A stretch of DNA of 64,000 nucleotides. Source: Rugalucina vietnamica (Eukaryota > Mollusca > Bivalvia > Lucinida > Lucinidae). The notes beneath the pieces were generated by a model, which saw nothing but the letters and a program-made list of their open reading frames with translations, had not been told where the DNA came from and made no database searches. The DNA is taken from positions 64,246,931-64,310,930 of the forward strand of contig OZ024869.1 of the NCBI GenBank assembly GCA_964017185.1. The letters are read 5' to 3'. This document shows, one piece after another, positions 54,477 to 64,000 of the stretch; position 1 is the first letter of the stretch; each line of letters opens with the position of its first letter. The position numbers and the translations under genes are program-made.

Positions 54477-55566
54477 TCATCCCCTTTCTCATTCATATGT
54501 TCACTGCTCTTAAATAAGTGGCATATAAGCCCTCGCTTATATGCCACTTGCTCTTAAAGGATCCAGATTTATTTTCATTTACATCATATTTTTGACTGAA
54601 AACGACTTTTGTGGATGACATGTTCGTCAGTTCCGTCATTTGTCTTTCATACTGTAACAATATAAAAATCAGAATGCTGGCGCTTATGGTTATCGAATAG
54701 CAACGTGAGTTTCAAGATAACGTCATTTTCTAATTTACAGAGATACCAGGGTTTTCAGCGTCGTCGACATCGATTTCGAACGCATGTGGAAAGACAAAAT
54801 CAAATTGGTAGATATTATTCCTCGATTGACATTCATTTGGTCTGCGTGACGTCTTTCTTTTTTGAAATTTATTGACCGTTTACAGTCAAACAAAAATAAA
54901 GAGCCAGATTCTTTTATTGCCATAAGAATGCCCCCAGCACATAACACATGTTACGTGATTACCGCGATATGAATGGTCTTACGGCGCTTTTAACGGCCGT
55001 TTGAAAAAAATGTTGTGTTTTCTGTCGGCTAAGTCATCTGGCTATCATTTCATGCTGTCTGATTTCTAATCGAGTGGATTTGCACTGTTTTAAATGTTAT
55101 TTCGTGAAAAACGCGAACGCCAGTACAACGTCAAAATGAAAAATGTAAAAGGAGCATAAAATAAACGGCTTTGAAAATGTACTCACGTTAATCATGTACA
55201 AGAAAACACAAAAGCAAATTGTTGCGTTCCTTTTGCATTTAAGTATATGACTGTGCAAACGCAAATTTATAAGACTGGTAGGGATACAGTTGTTTACCCT
55301 TTCCAAATAGCACCTCTGGCAAACTACATGTACATGTATATCATTGAATCATTTGGGCCTTGACACAATCAAATATAAAACCATCTATAATACGCATAAA
55401 TACGCATAAATTCTAGTTAGAATGTCGAAGACAAAATGTGGGGAAGGGGAAATATAAGTCTGATAAAGCTTTTCCTAATGCTTCTTATGGAGTTATTTTA
55501 TGAATTAAAACAAAACTGAGATCCTTTAAGAGCAGTGAGCATATTAATGAGAAATGGGATGGGCCA
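54477..55566. mobile_element. possible ~1.1-kb TIR element; left end carries a small hairpin insertion
   Basis: CATCCCCTTTCTCATTCATA with TTCACTGCTCTTAA at the left is matched inverted at 55518-55566 (CATCCCATTTCTCATTAATA, then CTCACTGCTCTTAAAGGATC). The ~45-bp ends are alike except for a 44-nt insertion in the left one. Target duplications were not identified, and the interior has no supported frame. Confidence 0.45.
54507..54560. repeat. 34-bp hairpin flanked by 10-bp direct repeats
   Basis: TGCTCTTAAA lies on both sides of a perfect hairpin, AAGTGGCATATAAGC / GCTTATATGCCACTT, with a CCTC loop. The matching inverted copy at 55518-55566 has a single TGCTCTTAAA and no hairpin, so it shows the state before insertion. 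Confidence 0.7.
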
Positions 55567-55727
55567 TACCATGGTTTCGGCTACTTAAACCGCTTCAGTG
55601 ACCCTTTAGATTTGGCGAAATAGAGCCAAAGGGAAATACTGTAATTTTGCAACTTTCAACAGGATAGTCGATACAAAGACTTGTATTATCCAAACATTGC
55701 CAAATATAGAAAATATAGCAAATGAAT

Positions 55728-56126
55728 CTAAACCGATAATGAATTTTTAAAATTTATCAGAATACCCTCGCTGATCTCACAGGACCAAAAGGAAAATATA
55801 ATCTGCACTATAGATGATGTACGGCGATATTCTTCAATCTCGAAAAAAGCCCCGGACAAAGATGAAATGTTCTTATATCCATTAAATGGTGAAGTAAAAA
55901 TGTCTACGTTTTCCTCAATCCTTTTACCGAGTGTCAAAGCTGTATCATATGGTTTGAAATGAAACATTTTATAAAATACCTTTTCCGTCTCGATTGTTGT
56001 AAGGAATTCTTCACAAACATTTTGATTCATGAAGACCAGGATTGGGCATCTAGGCTCACCATGTTTTTGTAGAACATTACCGTGTGCTGGAAATGATAAG
56101 GCAAATGCGGGTGATTGAGAATACAC
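55728..56126 (-). CDS. orphan open frame, possible terminal exon
   Basis: 132 codons are open on the minus strand outside any recognised repeat, long for such AT-rich DNA. A plausible acceptor (TTATCATTTCCAG) lies in frame at about 56089, so the exon might start there with HGNVLQKHGEPRCPILVF and run to the stop at 55728. I recognise no domain: there are three or four cysteines, no signal peptide in the exon and no membrane segment. No AATAAA is seen just downstream. It may be the last exon of an unidentified gene or chance. Confidence 0.3.
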   Translation of the reverse strand: MYSQSPAFALSFPAHGNVLQKHGEPRCPILVFMNQNVCEEFLTTIETEKVFYKMFHFKPYDTALTLGKRIEENVDIFTSPFNGYKNISSLSGAFFEIEEYRRTSSIVQIIFSFWSCEISEGILINFKNSLSV

Positions 56127-56440
56127 GAGTAGAATGAATGTTGCCTAACTACACGTAACTATCAAGTAATTAATATTGCCTAGTATTGCACTGAAACTGC
56201 CTCTGCATTTTATAACATAAGTCGATTTGTAATTTGCATCCAAAATATCAATCACCATAATCAAATTTATTCGGTCTAGTTCTTATACTACGGAAATTAA
56301 GGTAGTATAAAATGAATGGTAAGAATGTTATAAAAGTCTCAGTGCAGAAAGTTTTTTAAGACAATGAACTTGTGTACTTTAACAGTTATAGCTCGATTTT
56401 GTCTTCAGCGACGAATCTACTTGGTAGCATTTGAAAGGAT
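56127..56440. other. no gene recognised
   Basis: No feature except a TAGCTCGATTTTG stretch at ~56388, also present inverted near 60945 outside the large element. Confidence 0.4.
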
Positions 56441-57310
56441 ATTCACACCCTGTCCAACGTTGACGACGGTGAAACGGCGCCAACACCGGTTACTACGGTG
56501 CTTTCGCTACAAAATTTGATGGATGCGAATAAATTTCTTGTTTTGTTCAATGTTACATAAACGTTTGCGATGCCTTGAAGTAAAACGCGCATCTAATGGA
56601 GAATTAACTTGACTTTTTATTTCTGCTTGAACGAAAAACTGTTTTTGTATATTTTTTCCGAACATTCGATTCAAAGTTGGTAAAAAAGGTTCGGCCAAGG
56701 CCTATTCGGCCGATTTCTACAGAAACTGTTCGTATTTTCCAAAATACGCACAAAAATGTAAGCAAACGAGCATTTTGCAATGACTTGTAGGCAAGATTGT
56801 GGGACGTTTGCATCGTTCTCAATAGATTTTCCCCCGAAAAATGCACAGGAAGAATTTTATGGCAAAAAGTAAAAACAACGCCGGTTACTACGGTACCAGA
56901 ATTACCTGTATTGTTGAATAGATGGGCATTCTAGCTTTACAAGATGCGGATTGTGTTACTAATTCGTGTCCTGCTTATGCCTACATACCTCTTTCATGTA
57001 GTTTTGAGAACTATGTTCATTGGCATGGTTATCAACCCTAAAATGAAGAGATTCTTATGAAACAGTTCCTTATTATTATGAGATAGAAGTGGTGCCAATT
57101 GGACAACAGGGCTTGTCCGTGACTCACCAATTGCACGTAATTATACCTTGAGGTACCTTGGTATTATAAGTTTCACCAACCTTTCTGCAACCCTTTTAAA
57201 TTGAAGTACCTTCTTGCTTGTACTTACTCGCTCAATGACTCTATGACTGACTCATGCATTCGAAAGTTTCGAGGCGAAACGCTATCCAGTATGTTATAAT
57301 AATAATTATA

Positions 57311-57453
57311 CTAATAAAAGGTTATTGAATGAATGTCGAAAACTATTCTGAACGAGTTCATATTGCGAGGACGCACGAGCTTGCGAGTGAATCTCAGCCA
57401 TATCAACGAGTTCCGAATATTTTACGATTTTCATTCAATAACCTTTTCATTAC
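57311..57453. repeat. hairpin in the spacer of the 4.08-kb element
   Basis: AAAAGGTTATTGAATGAA and following bases pair with TTCATTCAATAACCTTTT, arms of about 43 bp. The loop contains GGACGCACGAGCTTGCGAGTG. Confidence 0.65.
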
Positions 57454-57792
57454 AATCCCCGTCATGTATATACCCTAATATTTACATTTTTATTGCAATC
57501 GCCCTAGATGAAAGTATCTTTCTTGATGTTCTTCATTTCCCAATGAAAAACATTAAGTCTCGTGATGTAGAGTCCACGGACGTCAAAACTCATCCAGTGA
57601 CATTATTTGTTTACTCTTGTTGACGTGACGTTGGCTGCGTATCGCCATGACGTTAGGCGCGAAAATTTGACGCTTTGGCTGTTCCAAAATTACGTTAAGT
57701 CGGATTTAATGTCAAATAACATGAAAATGAACGGTGCTATGCGCAATTAAAAATCTGATACTTGATTGATAAAATAAAATGTAAATATAAAT

Positions 57793-57936
57793 ATTGAAAT
57801 TCAGATTCTAGCTTTCACTGGATGATGAAAAACATTAGCTGTTTTAATGTCTCCGAGAAGCCATTCGGGCTTCACAGACATTTAAACAGCCTAATGTTTT
57901 TCATCATCCAGTGAAAGCTAAAATCTGAATTTCAAT
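57793..57936. repeat. hairpin in the spacer of the 4.08-kb element
   Basis: The arms are about 66 bp and nearly perfect (ATTGAAATTCAGATT, AGCTTTCACTGGATGATGAA), around GAAGCCATTCGGGCTTC. This is the tightest long hairpin in the window. Confidence 0.8.
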
Positions 57937-58614
57937 CCTTAAAAGTACGCAATGGAAGGTGGTTTGTAAGTGTTTATTCCTGGCATCTCCAGTTCTGATA
58001 GACATTTCATTTGGCCACATTTAATGTAAAAAGGTATCGGTTTTAACGGCTTATCACCATATTGCAACACACGCAGAGCTTCGCCTTTGTGTACGCGAGG
58101 ACCGTGACGTTGCAGTAAAACTAATGACGTCGACGTGACTCTTGGGCGTCGTTGCGATCTGAAATTTCATAAACAAAGTTAGAAATTCAGAGTACAAACA
58201 CTTTTAAATTATCGTTCTTCCAAATTTTGAGATATTTGTCCTGAAATGAAGTTTTGTATATTTATTGTCCATCAAAAACATTCTAAACTATTGAATATGG
58301 AATATTCTAACACGCCTCGCCTAAATAGCCAATGGCTAAAAACCGTGTCATATTGTGCATCAATTTCACTGGGCGAATAAACATGACTATAATTTACCAC
58401 GTTTTTATGCCATTTTGGTTAGATTATGACCTCACTATCTCGTAATTCACGTAACCTTGACGTTAGACGGTGTAACGTCATTTCAACGCGTTAAAAACGT
58501 AACAAACGTGTAGACATTTGCGGGAATGTCAAAAGTTTGGTGGAATTTTATCAGTGAAATGGTCGAAAAGTTATTGAGAAACTGAAGGTTTAAAATGATT
58601 TTATATTGTTTATT

Positions 58615-58770
58615 GCATGTAAGAATCGAAAAAGATCAGCTCTAGTGCGTGAATTGTTGAGTAATAATTCACTGTTTGTCAGTCAGTTGTATGCAGATAA
58701 ATCACTCGCGTTGCGCGCTCGTGATTTCATCTCACAACTCACTGCTAGAGCTGATCTATTTATTAAATAT
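58615..58770. repeat. imperfect hairpin in the spacer of the 4.08-kb element
   Basis: GATCAGCTCTAG and CAGTTGTATGCAGAT-type segments pair across a CACTCGCGTTGCGCGCTCGTG centre. Arms have several mismatches and a loop on the left side. Confidence 0.5.
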
Positions 58771-59424
58771 TCAGTATTTTCAGCAATGTAAAGTGAACGG
58801 AGTAATTTCTTCGGTATAAATATAATATGAGATATACCTGTATGCTGTGTTGAAACAAAAATGGATTTCCAATGACACCCTAATCTAGAATAGCAGCCCC
58901 ACAAAATGTCGAAGCCCTTCCCAGCCTGGCCACAACAATAACTGTTGACTGGAACGTCAAAGCAAGAACAAACATACAAACAAATAATTAAATCTTCCCC
59001 TCCCCCTTATGTTAACCGTATGTTGCCTCATATAGTTATTTGGAATGCTATGCCCGAAATACACTTAATAATCAAAAGGATACGTATGTGTTTGCTTATT
59101 TTTTGTCAGAAGATAGAATGTCACGTCTGTGGAAAAAATCCCAACCAAACAAGATCTTTTCAATGGGGAGAAGATTATCTTTTCAGCAGATACTGGACTT
59201 CTTAGTTCAATTGGGGATCGGTCTTCAATGAAAGTCTCTAAGGTTCGCGTTTTAAACGAATGTGGATCTTTCTTATCTTTGATTTATTAAAAGGTCAATG
59301 ATGACTCCTTTCGCATCCTCCACTTATATTGTCTTATTCTGCAAGAAACAATACGATACTTTGCCATTTGGATAATACTAGTCTTTGTGTTGACTTCCCT
59401 CTTGACTGTTACCAATCTTCACTG

Positions 59425-59640
59425 TAGACTTGATGTCCATGCCAATGAACGTAAAGTTCCCGAAACCTACATGAAAGAGGTGTGTAGGCAGAAGCATGAC
59501 ACAAATACATGTAAGTAACAAATTCCGCATCTTGTGAAGTATCCAACAATCCAGGTGAATCTGACACCGTTGTAACCGGCTTTTCTTTTTTTTATCATAA
59601 AATTATTCCTGTGCATTTTTGGGGAAACAATTATCTAAAA
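59425..59640 (+). repeat. extra, diverged piece of the terminal repeat
   Basis: CATGAAAGAGGTGTGTAGGC, TCCGCATCTTGTGAAG, GTTGTAACCGGC and TTCCTGTGCATTTTTGGGG follow in the order of the right arm at ~59955-60145. It is in the same orientation as that arm and is more diverged than the two arms are from each other. Confidence 0.65.
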
Positions 59641-60522
59641 CGATTATTATTATTATTATTATTATTATTATAACATACTGGATAATGTTTCGACTCGAAA
59701 CATCCGAATGTGTGAGTCATTCATAGAGTCATTGAGCGAGTAAGTAAGTACAAGCAAGAAAGTACTTCGATTTAAAAGGGTTGCAGAAAGGTTGGTGAAA
59801 CTTATAATACCAAGGTACCTCAAAGTATAATAACGTGCAATTGGTGAGTCACGGACAAGCCCTGTTTTCCTATTGGAACCACTTCTATCTCATAACAATA
59901 CGGAACTGTTTCATTAGAATCTTTTCATTTAAGGGTTGATAACCATGCTAATGAACGTATATTTCTCGAAACTACATGAAAGAGGTATGTAGGCAGAAGC
60001 AGGGCACGAATTAGTAACACAATCCGCATCTTGTAAAGCTAGAAGGCCCATCTATTCAATAATCCAGATAATTCTGGTACCGTAGTAACCGGCGTTGTTT
60101 TTACTTTTTGCCATAAAATTCTTCCTGTGCATTTTTCGGGGGAAAATCTATCGAGAACGATGTAAACGTCCCACAATCTTGCCTACAAGTCATTGCAAAA
60201 TGCTCGTTTGCTTACATTTTTGTGCGTATCTTGGAAAATACGAACAGTTTCTGTAGAAATCGGCCGAATAGGCCTTGACCGAACCTTGTTTACCAACTTT
60301 GAATCGAATGTTTGGAAAAATTATACAAAAACAGTTTTACGTTCAAGCAGAAATAAAAAGTCAAGTTAATTCTCAATTAGATGCGCGTTTTACTTCATCG
60401 CAAACGTTTATGTAACATTGAACAAAACAAGAAATTTATTCGCACCCATCAAATTTTGTAGCGAAAGAACCGTAGTAACCGGTGTTGGGGCCGTTTCACC
60501 GTCGTCAACGTTGGACAGGGTG

Positions 60523-61042
60523 ATTCAGAGTGTAATAGAACACATACTTACTGTGCGTGTAACCGAAGTGAAACGGAAAACTTAAAGCATTTCGTGCATT
60601 TCGCATTTTCGTATTTCGTACCTTGCCGTGCAACTTCATGGATTTGTCGATCTTTTGACGTATCTGATGTCATAATCGAGCTATACATGTACAGGTTTGG
60701 ACAATGGCAATTTTGATGCAATACATTATCCACTTGAGCGTATGACTCAATTTTGATCTATGACGCGTCAAATGTCAGGCGAGTCTCTGAAGAAGCACGT
60801 GAAATGGTATTCAGATTGCAACAGTTAAATACTTACTTTGTCTACAACTGAAGTGTAACGGAAGACTTGCGACATTTCATCATTATTGTCCTTTCACATG
60901 CTACTTCATAGACTCGCCCGGCGTTTGGCGCGCCAGAGGTCAAAATCGAGCTATAGTATGATACGTGTTTAACTTTGTCTTTGATAAGTGGATTGGGAAT
61001 AACGTGCAATGTTCTCAGAAATTTAAAGCATTTATAGGAAAC
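60523..61042. other. no gene; weak direct repeat
   Basis: ACTTACTGTGCGTGTAACCG..GAAACGGAA at ~60547 and ACTTACTTTGTCTACAACTG..TAACGGAAG at ~60833 are similar for about 130 bp, ending in AATCGAGCTATA in both. Confidence 0.4.
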
Positions 61043-61044
61043 TA

Positions 61045-62027
61045 CAGCTCCGTTTCATAAGTTTAGTACATACCGATTTATTTCATAAGTAATGGCATAG
61101 CAGTACCCGTACTTGAAGCTTGGCCAAATGTTATTGGGTATTTGCAGATTTGAACGGATTTCGTTATGTCAAACTTAATACATGAAACTATTCACTGATT
61201 GTATCATTTTAGATTTTAATCGATTGATTTATCAAAAGTAACACATTAAAATGATAAGCAAAATATCATAACTTTAGGGATACAAATATCAACTTTAACA
61301 TTGATTTCATACACTTCAAGAAAGTTTTTACCAAAACCAGATTATACCGTTAAATTGGCATAACACCCAGCATACTACACCTAACATAATATTTGGTCTA
61401 CCATGTGTATATTTAAACTTATTGATGCTCCCAAACAGCCGTTGTACACAAAATTATACAATCAGTCAGCGTTTGATACATAATTATACATACAATCGTA
61501 TGTTTTTACAAATAACACTGGTCAAACAGTTGAATATAAATATTTGATCCAAAGAAAGCCGCTCAAAAAGGTACTGGGACACAAAATGGCGACACGACAG
61601 TCCAAACAAGGTAAGATATTCTAGAAGGATGCAAGATTTCAGGCTTCAATAACCTCGACTGTACATAGGGTAGCCCAAATATTGTGTACGGTGTAGTCTC
61701 CTGGACGCTCTGTCATGTTATTGCAATAATAAGTTTTTAGTTCAAATTGTCATGTAATGTGAGAAACCAATGTTAACATTGATATTCGTGTCACAGAAGT
61801 AATGTTATTTCGTTTATCATATTTTATATTCTATTATCTATTTATTTATCAATCAAAATCTAAATTGTTACAATCATTGACTAATTCTATGTATTAGGAT
61901 TGACTGAGCAAAATCCGTTCAAGCCTGCAAACACCCAATAAAATTTGGCCAAGCTTCAAGTACGGGTACTGCTATGCCATTACTTATGAAACAAATCGGT
62001 ATGTATTAAACTTATGAAACGGAGCTG
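61045..62027. mobile_element. 983-bp TA-flanked element with ~135-bp TIRs
   Basis: CAGCTCCGTTTCATAAGTTT at the left is matched inverted at the right, continuing for ~135 bp (through GCATAGCAGTACCCGTAC) at roughly 90%. TA lies outside both ends (61043-61044 and 62028-62029). The interior has no frame of note. It is a non-autonomous Tc1/mariner-like element. Confidence 0.75.
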
Positions 62028-62029
62028 TA

Positions 62030-63663
62030 TAGAGCCAAATAGACGGGATGTTTCCGCTAGCATTACGTGGTACCTCTACACACCGACGGGAATGATTAGC
62101 ATGACTTGCCGAAAATGAAAACTCAGCAAAGAAATGAAAAACTGTCCATTATGTTGAAAAAGTACGTGGATTCATAAAAGTGTATTCATAAAAGAGAACT
62201 TTCAGTGTATTTTAATATTCTAAAATTCTGCTCTCAGTTTTTATTTTCATAATCTTAAATCTAACAATAAATGCCTTTCATTGAAATCTCTTTGGAATTA
62301 TGTCATTCTTGAAGTCATGATAACATCCAAACATTGACACAAACAATATTTCATTGTCATAAAGAATATTAATTATGAATACAAAGCACAATATTAATCC
62401 CATGATACCACCTAAAGGCTGATTGCACACGGATCGTAGAAATAAAACATGGTAATGTTTTAACACCATATTACGCTTTTGTTTCGGTGCCTAAAAGGAG
62501 TTTTGAACATTGTTCACAGAAATGAAATATGATAATGTTTTTTAACTGTATATCACGTTTTGTCTTTCTTTAATACTCAATGCCCACGGCTCGAAAACAA
62601 ATAGGACATCATAATATTTTTAACATCATGTTATTTCGCTATAATATACTATGCAAAATAAATTAAGCGATGTTTGATGTTTCATTTATTTGTTTCTCAT
62701 CTTAGAGCAACTATGGACATTCCTTTCATTTGCGTGACAAGAATAGGGTCTTCGGCACATGCTACGATGAATTAAAAAACGCCATCCTTTACAGAGGCTT
62801 TTGGAACAACCAAGAAATACAGAAGGGATGAGAAGGCAAAATTCACAACCATTAAACATAATGCAAACAACTGACTTTTGTTTAGTCCATCTGTTTCCCT
62901 TTTTTCATCTCTTCTCTATCAACGATGTTGATTATGTGACAAATGAGATCGGGCTTTGGTGGTATAAACTTTACCCGCCGAAGTTGTCTTAATTTCGGTT
63001 TTCTTGGTTTCTATGTATTTCAGAACAACAATGCAAGACAAACGAAACAGAATGTAGCCAATACCGTGGCGAGTAAAACTTTCTGAGTCATAACGCGTCA
63101 TGCTAGCCTGGGTGAGATAACGCTGACGTTAAACTCATTCTTTTAACTTACGTTTTGAAGCCACGAAATGGCATTTTGCAAAACCACTTTATTTTGTCAC
63201 ATTTGTGTGTTCCAGGCAATTAAACTCAATGCCGATTTTTAGGAAATTTCACTTAGAAATGTAACTGTAAGGCGATAATGAAGGAGCCAGAGAAAAACGT
63301 CAAATTAAAAAACTTTGGATCTTTATTTCTCGACGATAAAATTTCGTTTCAAAACGTTGTCTTGTTTTTCCTTTGTTTTGATGACTAACCAGTTACTAAA
63401 GCATGATTTCGGTTTCTCACTTAAAGCAGACCTGTCAGTTTTGATCATGTGTCTTTAATTCTGACTTCAGTATGGCTGTAGCGTTTGATTTTTTCGAAAG
63501 TGTTCGCTTGCAAGATCTTGTCGAAAGATTGCCACTTATGCCTATATTCAACAAAATTAATTTTTATTCATTATGTGCAGAGTCTGGCGGCTGTAATGAA
63601 AATTGCTATATATATTTTGCATAGTATATATAGGCGTTTTGCAGACTGCTCATAGAAATGTAA
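62030..63663. other. no gene; weak tandem similarity
   Basis: Three diverged ~100-bp pieces (GGTAATGTTTTAACACCATA at ~62450, GATAATGTTTTTTAACTG at ~62531, CATAATATTTTTAACATCATG at ~62609) look like an old tandem repeat. Short frames are not supported. Confidence 0.35.
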
Positions 63664-64000
63664 TGCCTAGGTTACATTTGCCCTAATCATCGTACGATTT
63701 TTCGGTCTGCGATTATTTCTACGGTTTTTAGCCATCGTAGGTGATCGTGGGCTACGACGTATATGTTTACAATTCATACGCACATCGTACGATTTCTTAC
63801 TCTAACTTTCGTCGAACCGTGCGGAAATCGTAGGGTATCCGCACACTTTACGAGTAGCTTAAGTGAAAATCGTACGGAGCCCGTTCGATGTCCGAAAGGA
63901 GTCCCGGCGATTTCTGTCCCCAATTGATCATAAAAACGTGCGGTGATCGCACGGTCTCCGTAAGACTCCCGCACGACGTGTCTACGGGCTACAGTCTTAC
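63664..64000 (+). mobile_element. start of a CGTACG-rich TIR element (runs off the window)
   Basis: It opens TGCCTAGGTTACATTTG and is packed with ATCGTACGAT, CGTGCGGAAATCGTAGG, GCACGGTCTCCGTA-type motifs in both orientations. It is richer in G+C than the DNA before it. The same end and motifs occur in the 107-bp mini-element at 5068-5174. The remainder is beyond the window. Confidence 0.5.

Larger units (their letters stand above)
56446..60522. mobile_element. 4.08-kb element with ~870-bp terminal inverted repeats
   Basis: The left arm (56446-~57306) begins CACCCTGTCCAACGTTGACG, and the right arm (~59651-60522) ends with its exact reverse complement. The arms stay alike throughout, through the CGGCCGATTTCTAC, AATGCTCGTTTGC, GGTTACTACGGTACC and TTTCACCAACC landmarks. 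ATTCA lies directly outside both ends (56441-56445 and 60523-60527), a 5-bp target duplication. The 2.3-kb centre carries hairpins and an extra partial arm copy but no transposase. A CAC start and 5-bp duplication are features of Transib-type elements; that is a lead only. Confidence 0.75.

Noticed and set aside
59040-59231. 63-codon frame in the spacer of the long-TIR element as a transposase remnant
   Set aside because: No catalytic motif is recognisable and an overlapping frame is equally open; too short to support.

Overview
The window looks like accessory, repeat-dominated nuclear DNA of a bivalve mollusc. It is AT-rich and its genes contain introns. It carries dispersed repeats I associate with bivalve genomes: the AGCTCACCTGAG family, a family with a 65-bp hairpin core, and tails ending in a 'gggggcataat' hairpin. 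The species cannot be fixed from the sequence. No rRNA, tRNA gene or CRISPR array is visible.

Layout. 1-5050 is the 3' part of one host gene on the + strand: five exons in the same splice phase, four encoding a PAN/apple-like domain, a Thr/Pro linker and a six-cysteine EB/EGF-like module, and the last ending after the PAN domain. Its third intron holds a diverged 910-bp TA-flanked transposon and an antisense reverse-transcriptase fragment. 5.05-20 kb is repeats: a small CGTACG-rich element, a duplicated block, hairpin repeats, three copies of the AGCTCACC family (one with a nine-unit 161-bp array), long poly(A) tracts and tRNA-headed SINE-like pieces. 20.05-21.49 kb is a 43-bp tandem array. 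21.5-29.4 kb is a nearly intact autonomous Helitron/Helentron-type element on the - strand, the only long coding region. It has a predicted Ulp1-like protease, a zinc-finger/DUF6570-like region, a HUH Rep, a Pif1-type helicase and an AP-endonuclase-like C-terminus, behind a duplicated, spliced leader.

29.4-38 kb holds a ~300-bp repeat array, a 5'-truncated LINE with an (ATT)n tail, a hammerhead-like motif in a probable Penelope-like remnant, and one TIR element inserted inside another. 38-44 kb is nearly featureless. 44-56 kb has another AGCTCACC element, repeats that gave rise to microsatellites, a GC-richer block of CGATCGGGT-type repeats, a 909-bp TIR element and a TIR pair with a small hairpin insertion. 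56.4-60.5 kb is a 4.08-kb element with ~870-bp terminal inverted repeats and a 5-bp target duplication. 61-62 kb is a TA-flanked element with ~135-bp TIRs. The window ends inside another CGTACG-rich element.

How the parts relate. The PAN-EB exons form one gene. The two Helitron frames are one transposition protein split by a single extra base in an A7 run. Most other sequence is non-autonomous mobile DNA, with many foldback structures and repeats that expanded in place. All family assignments rest on reading the sequence; no database search was run.
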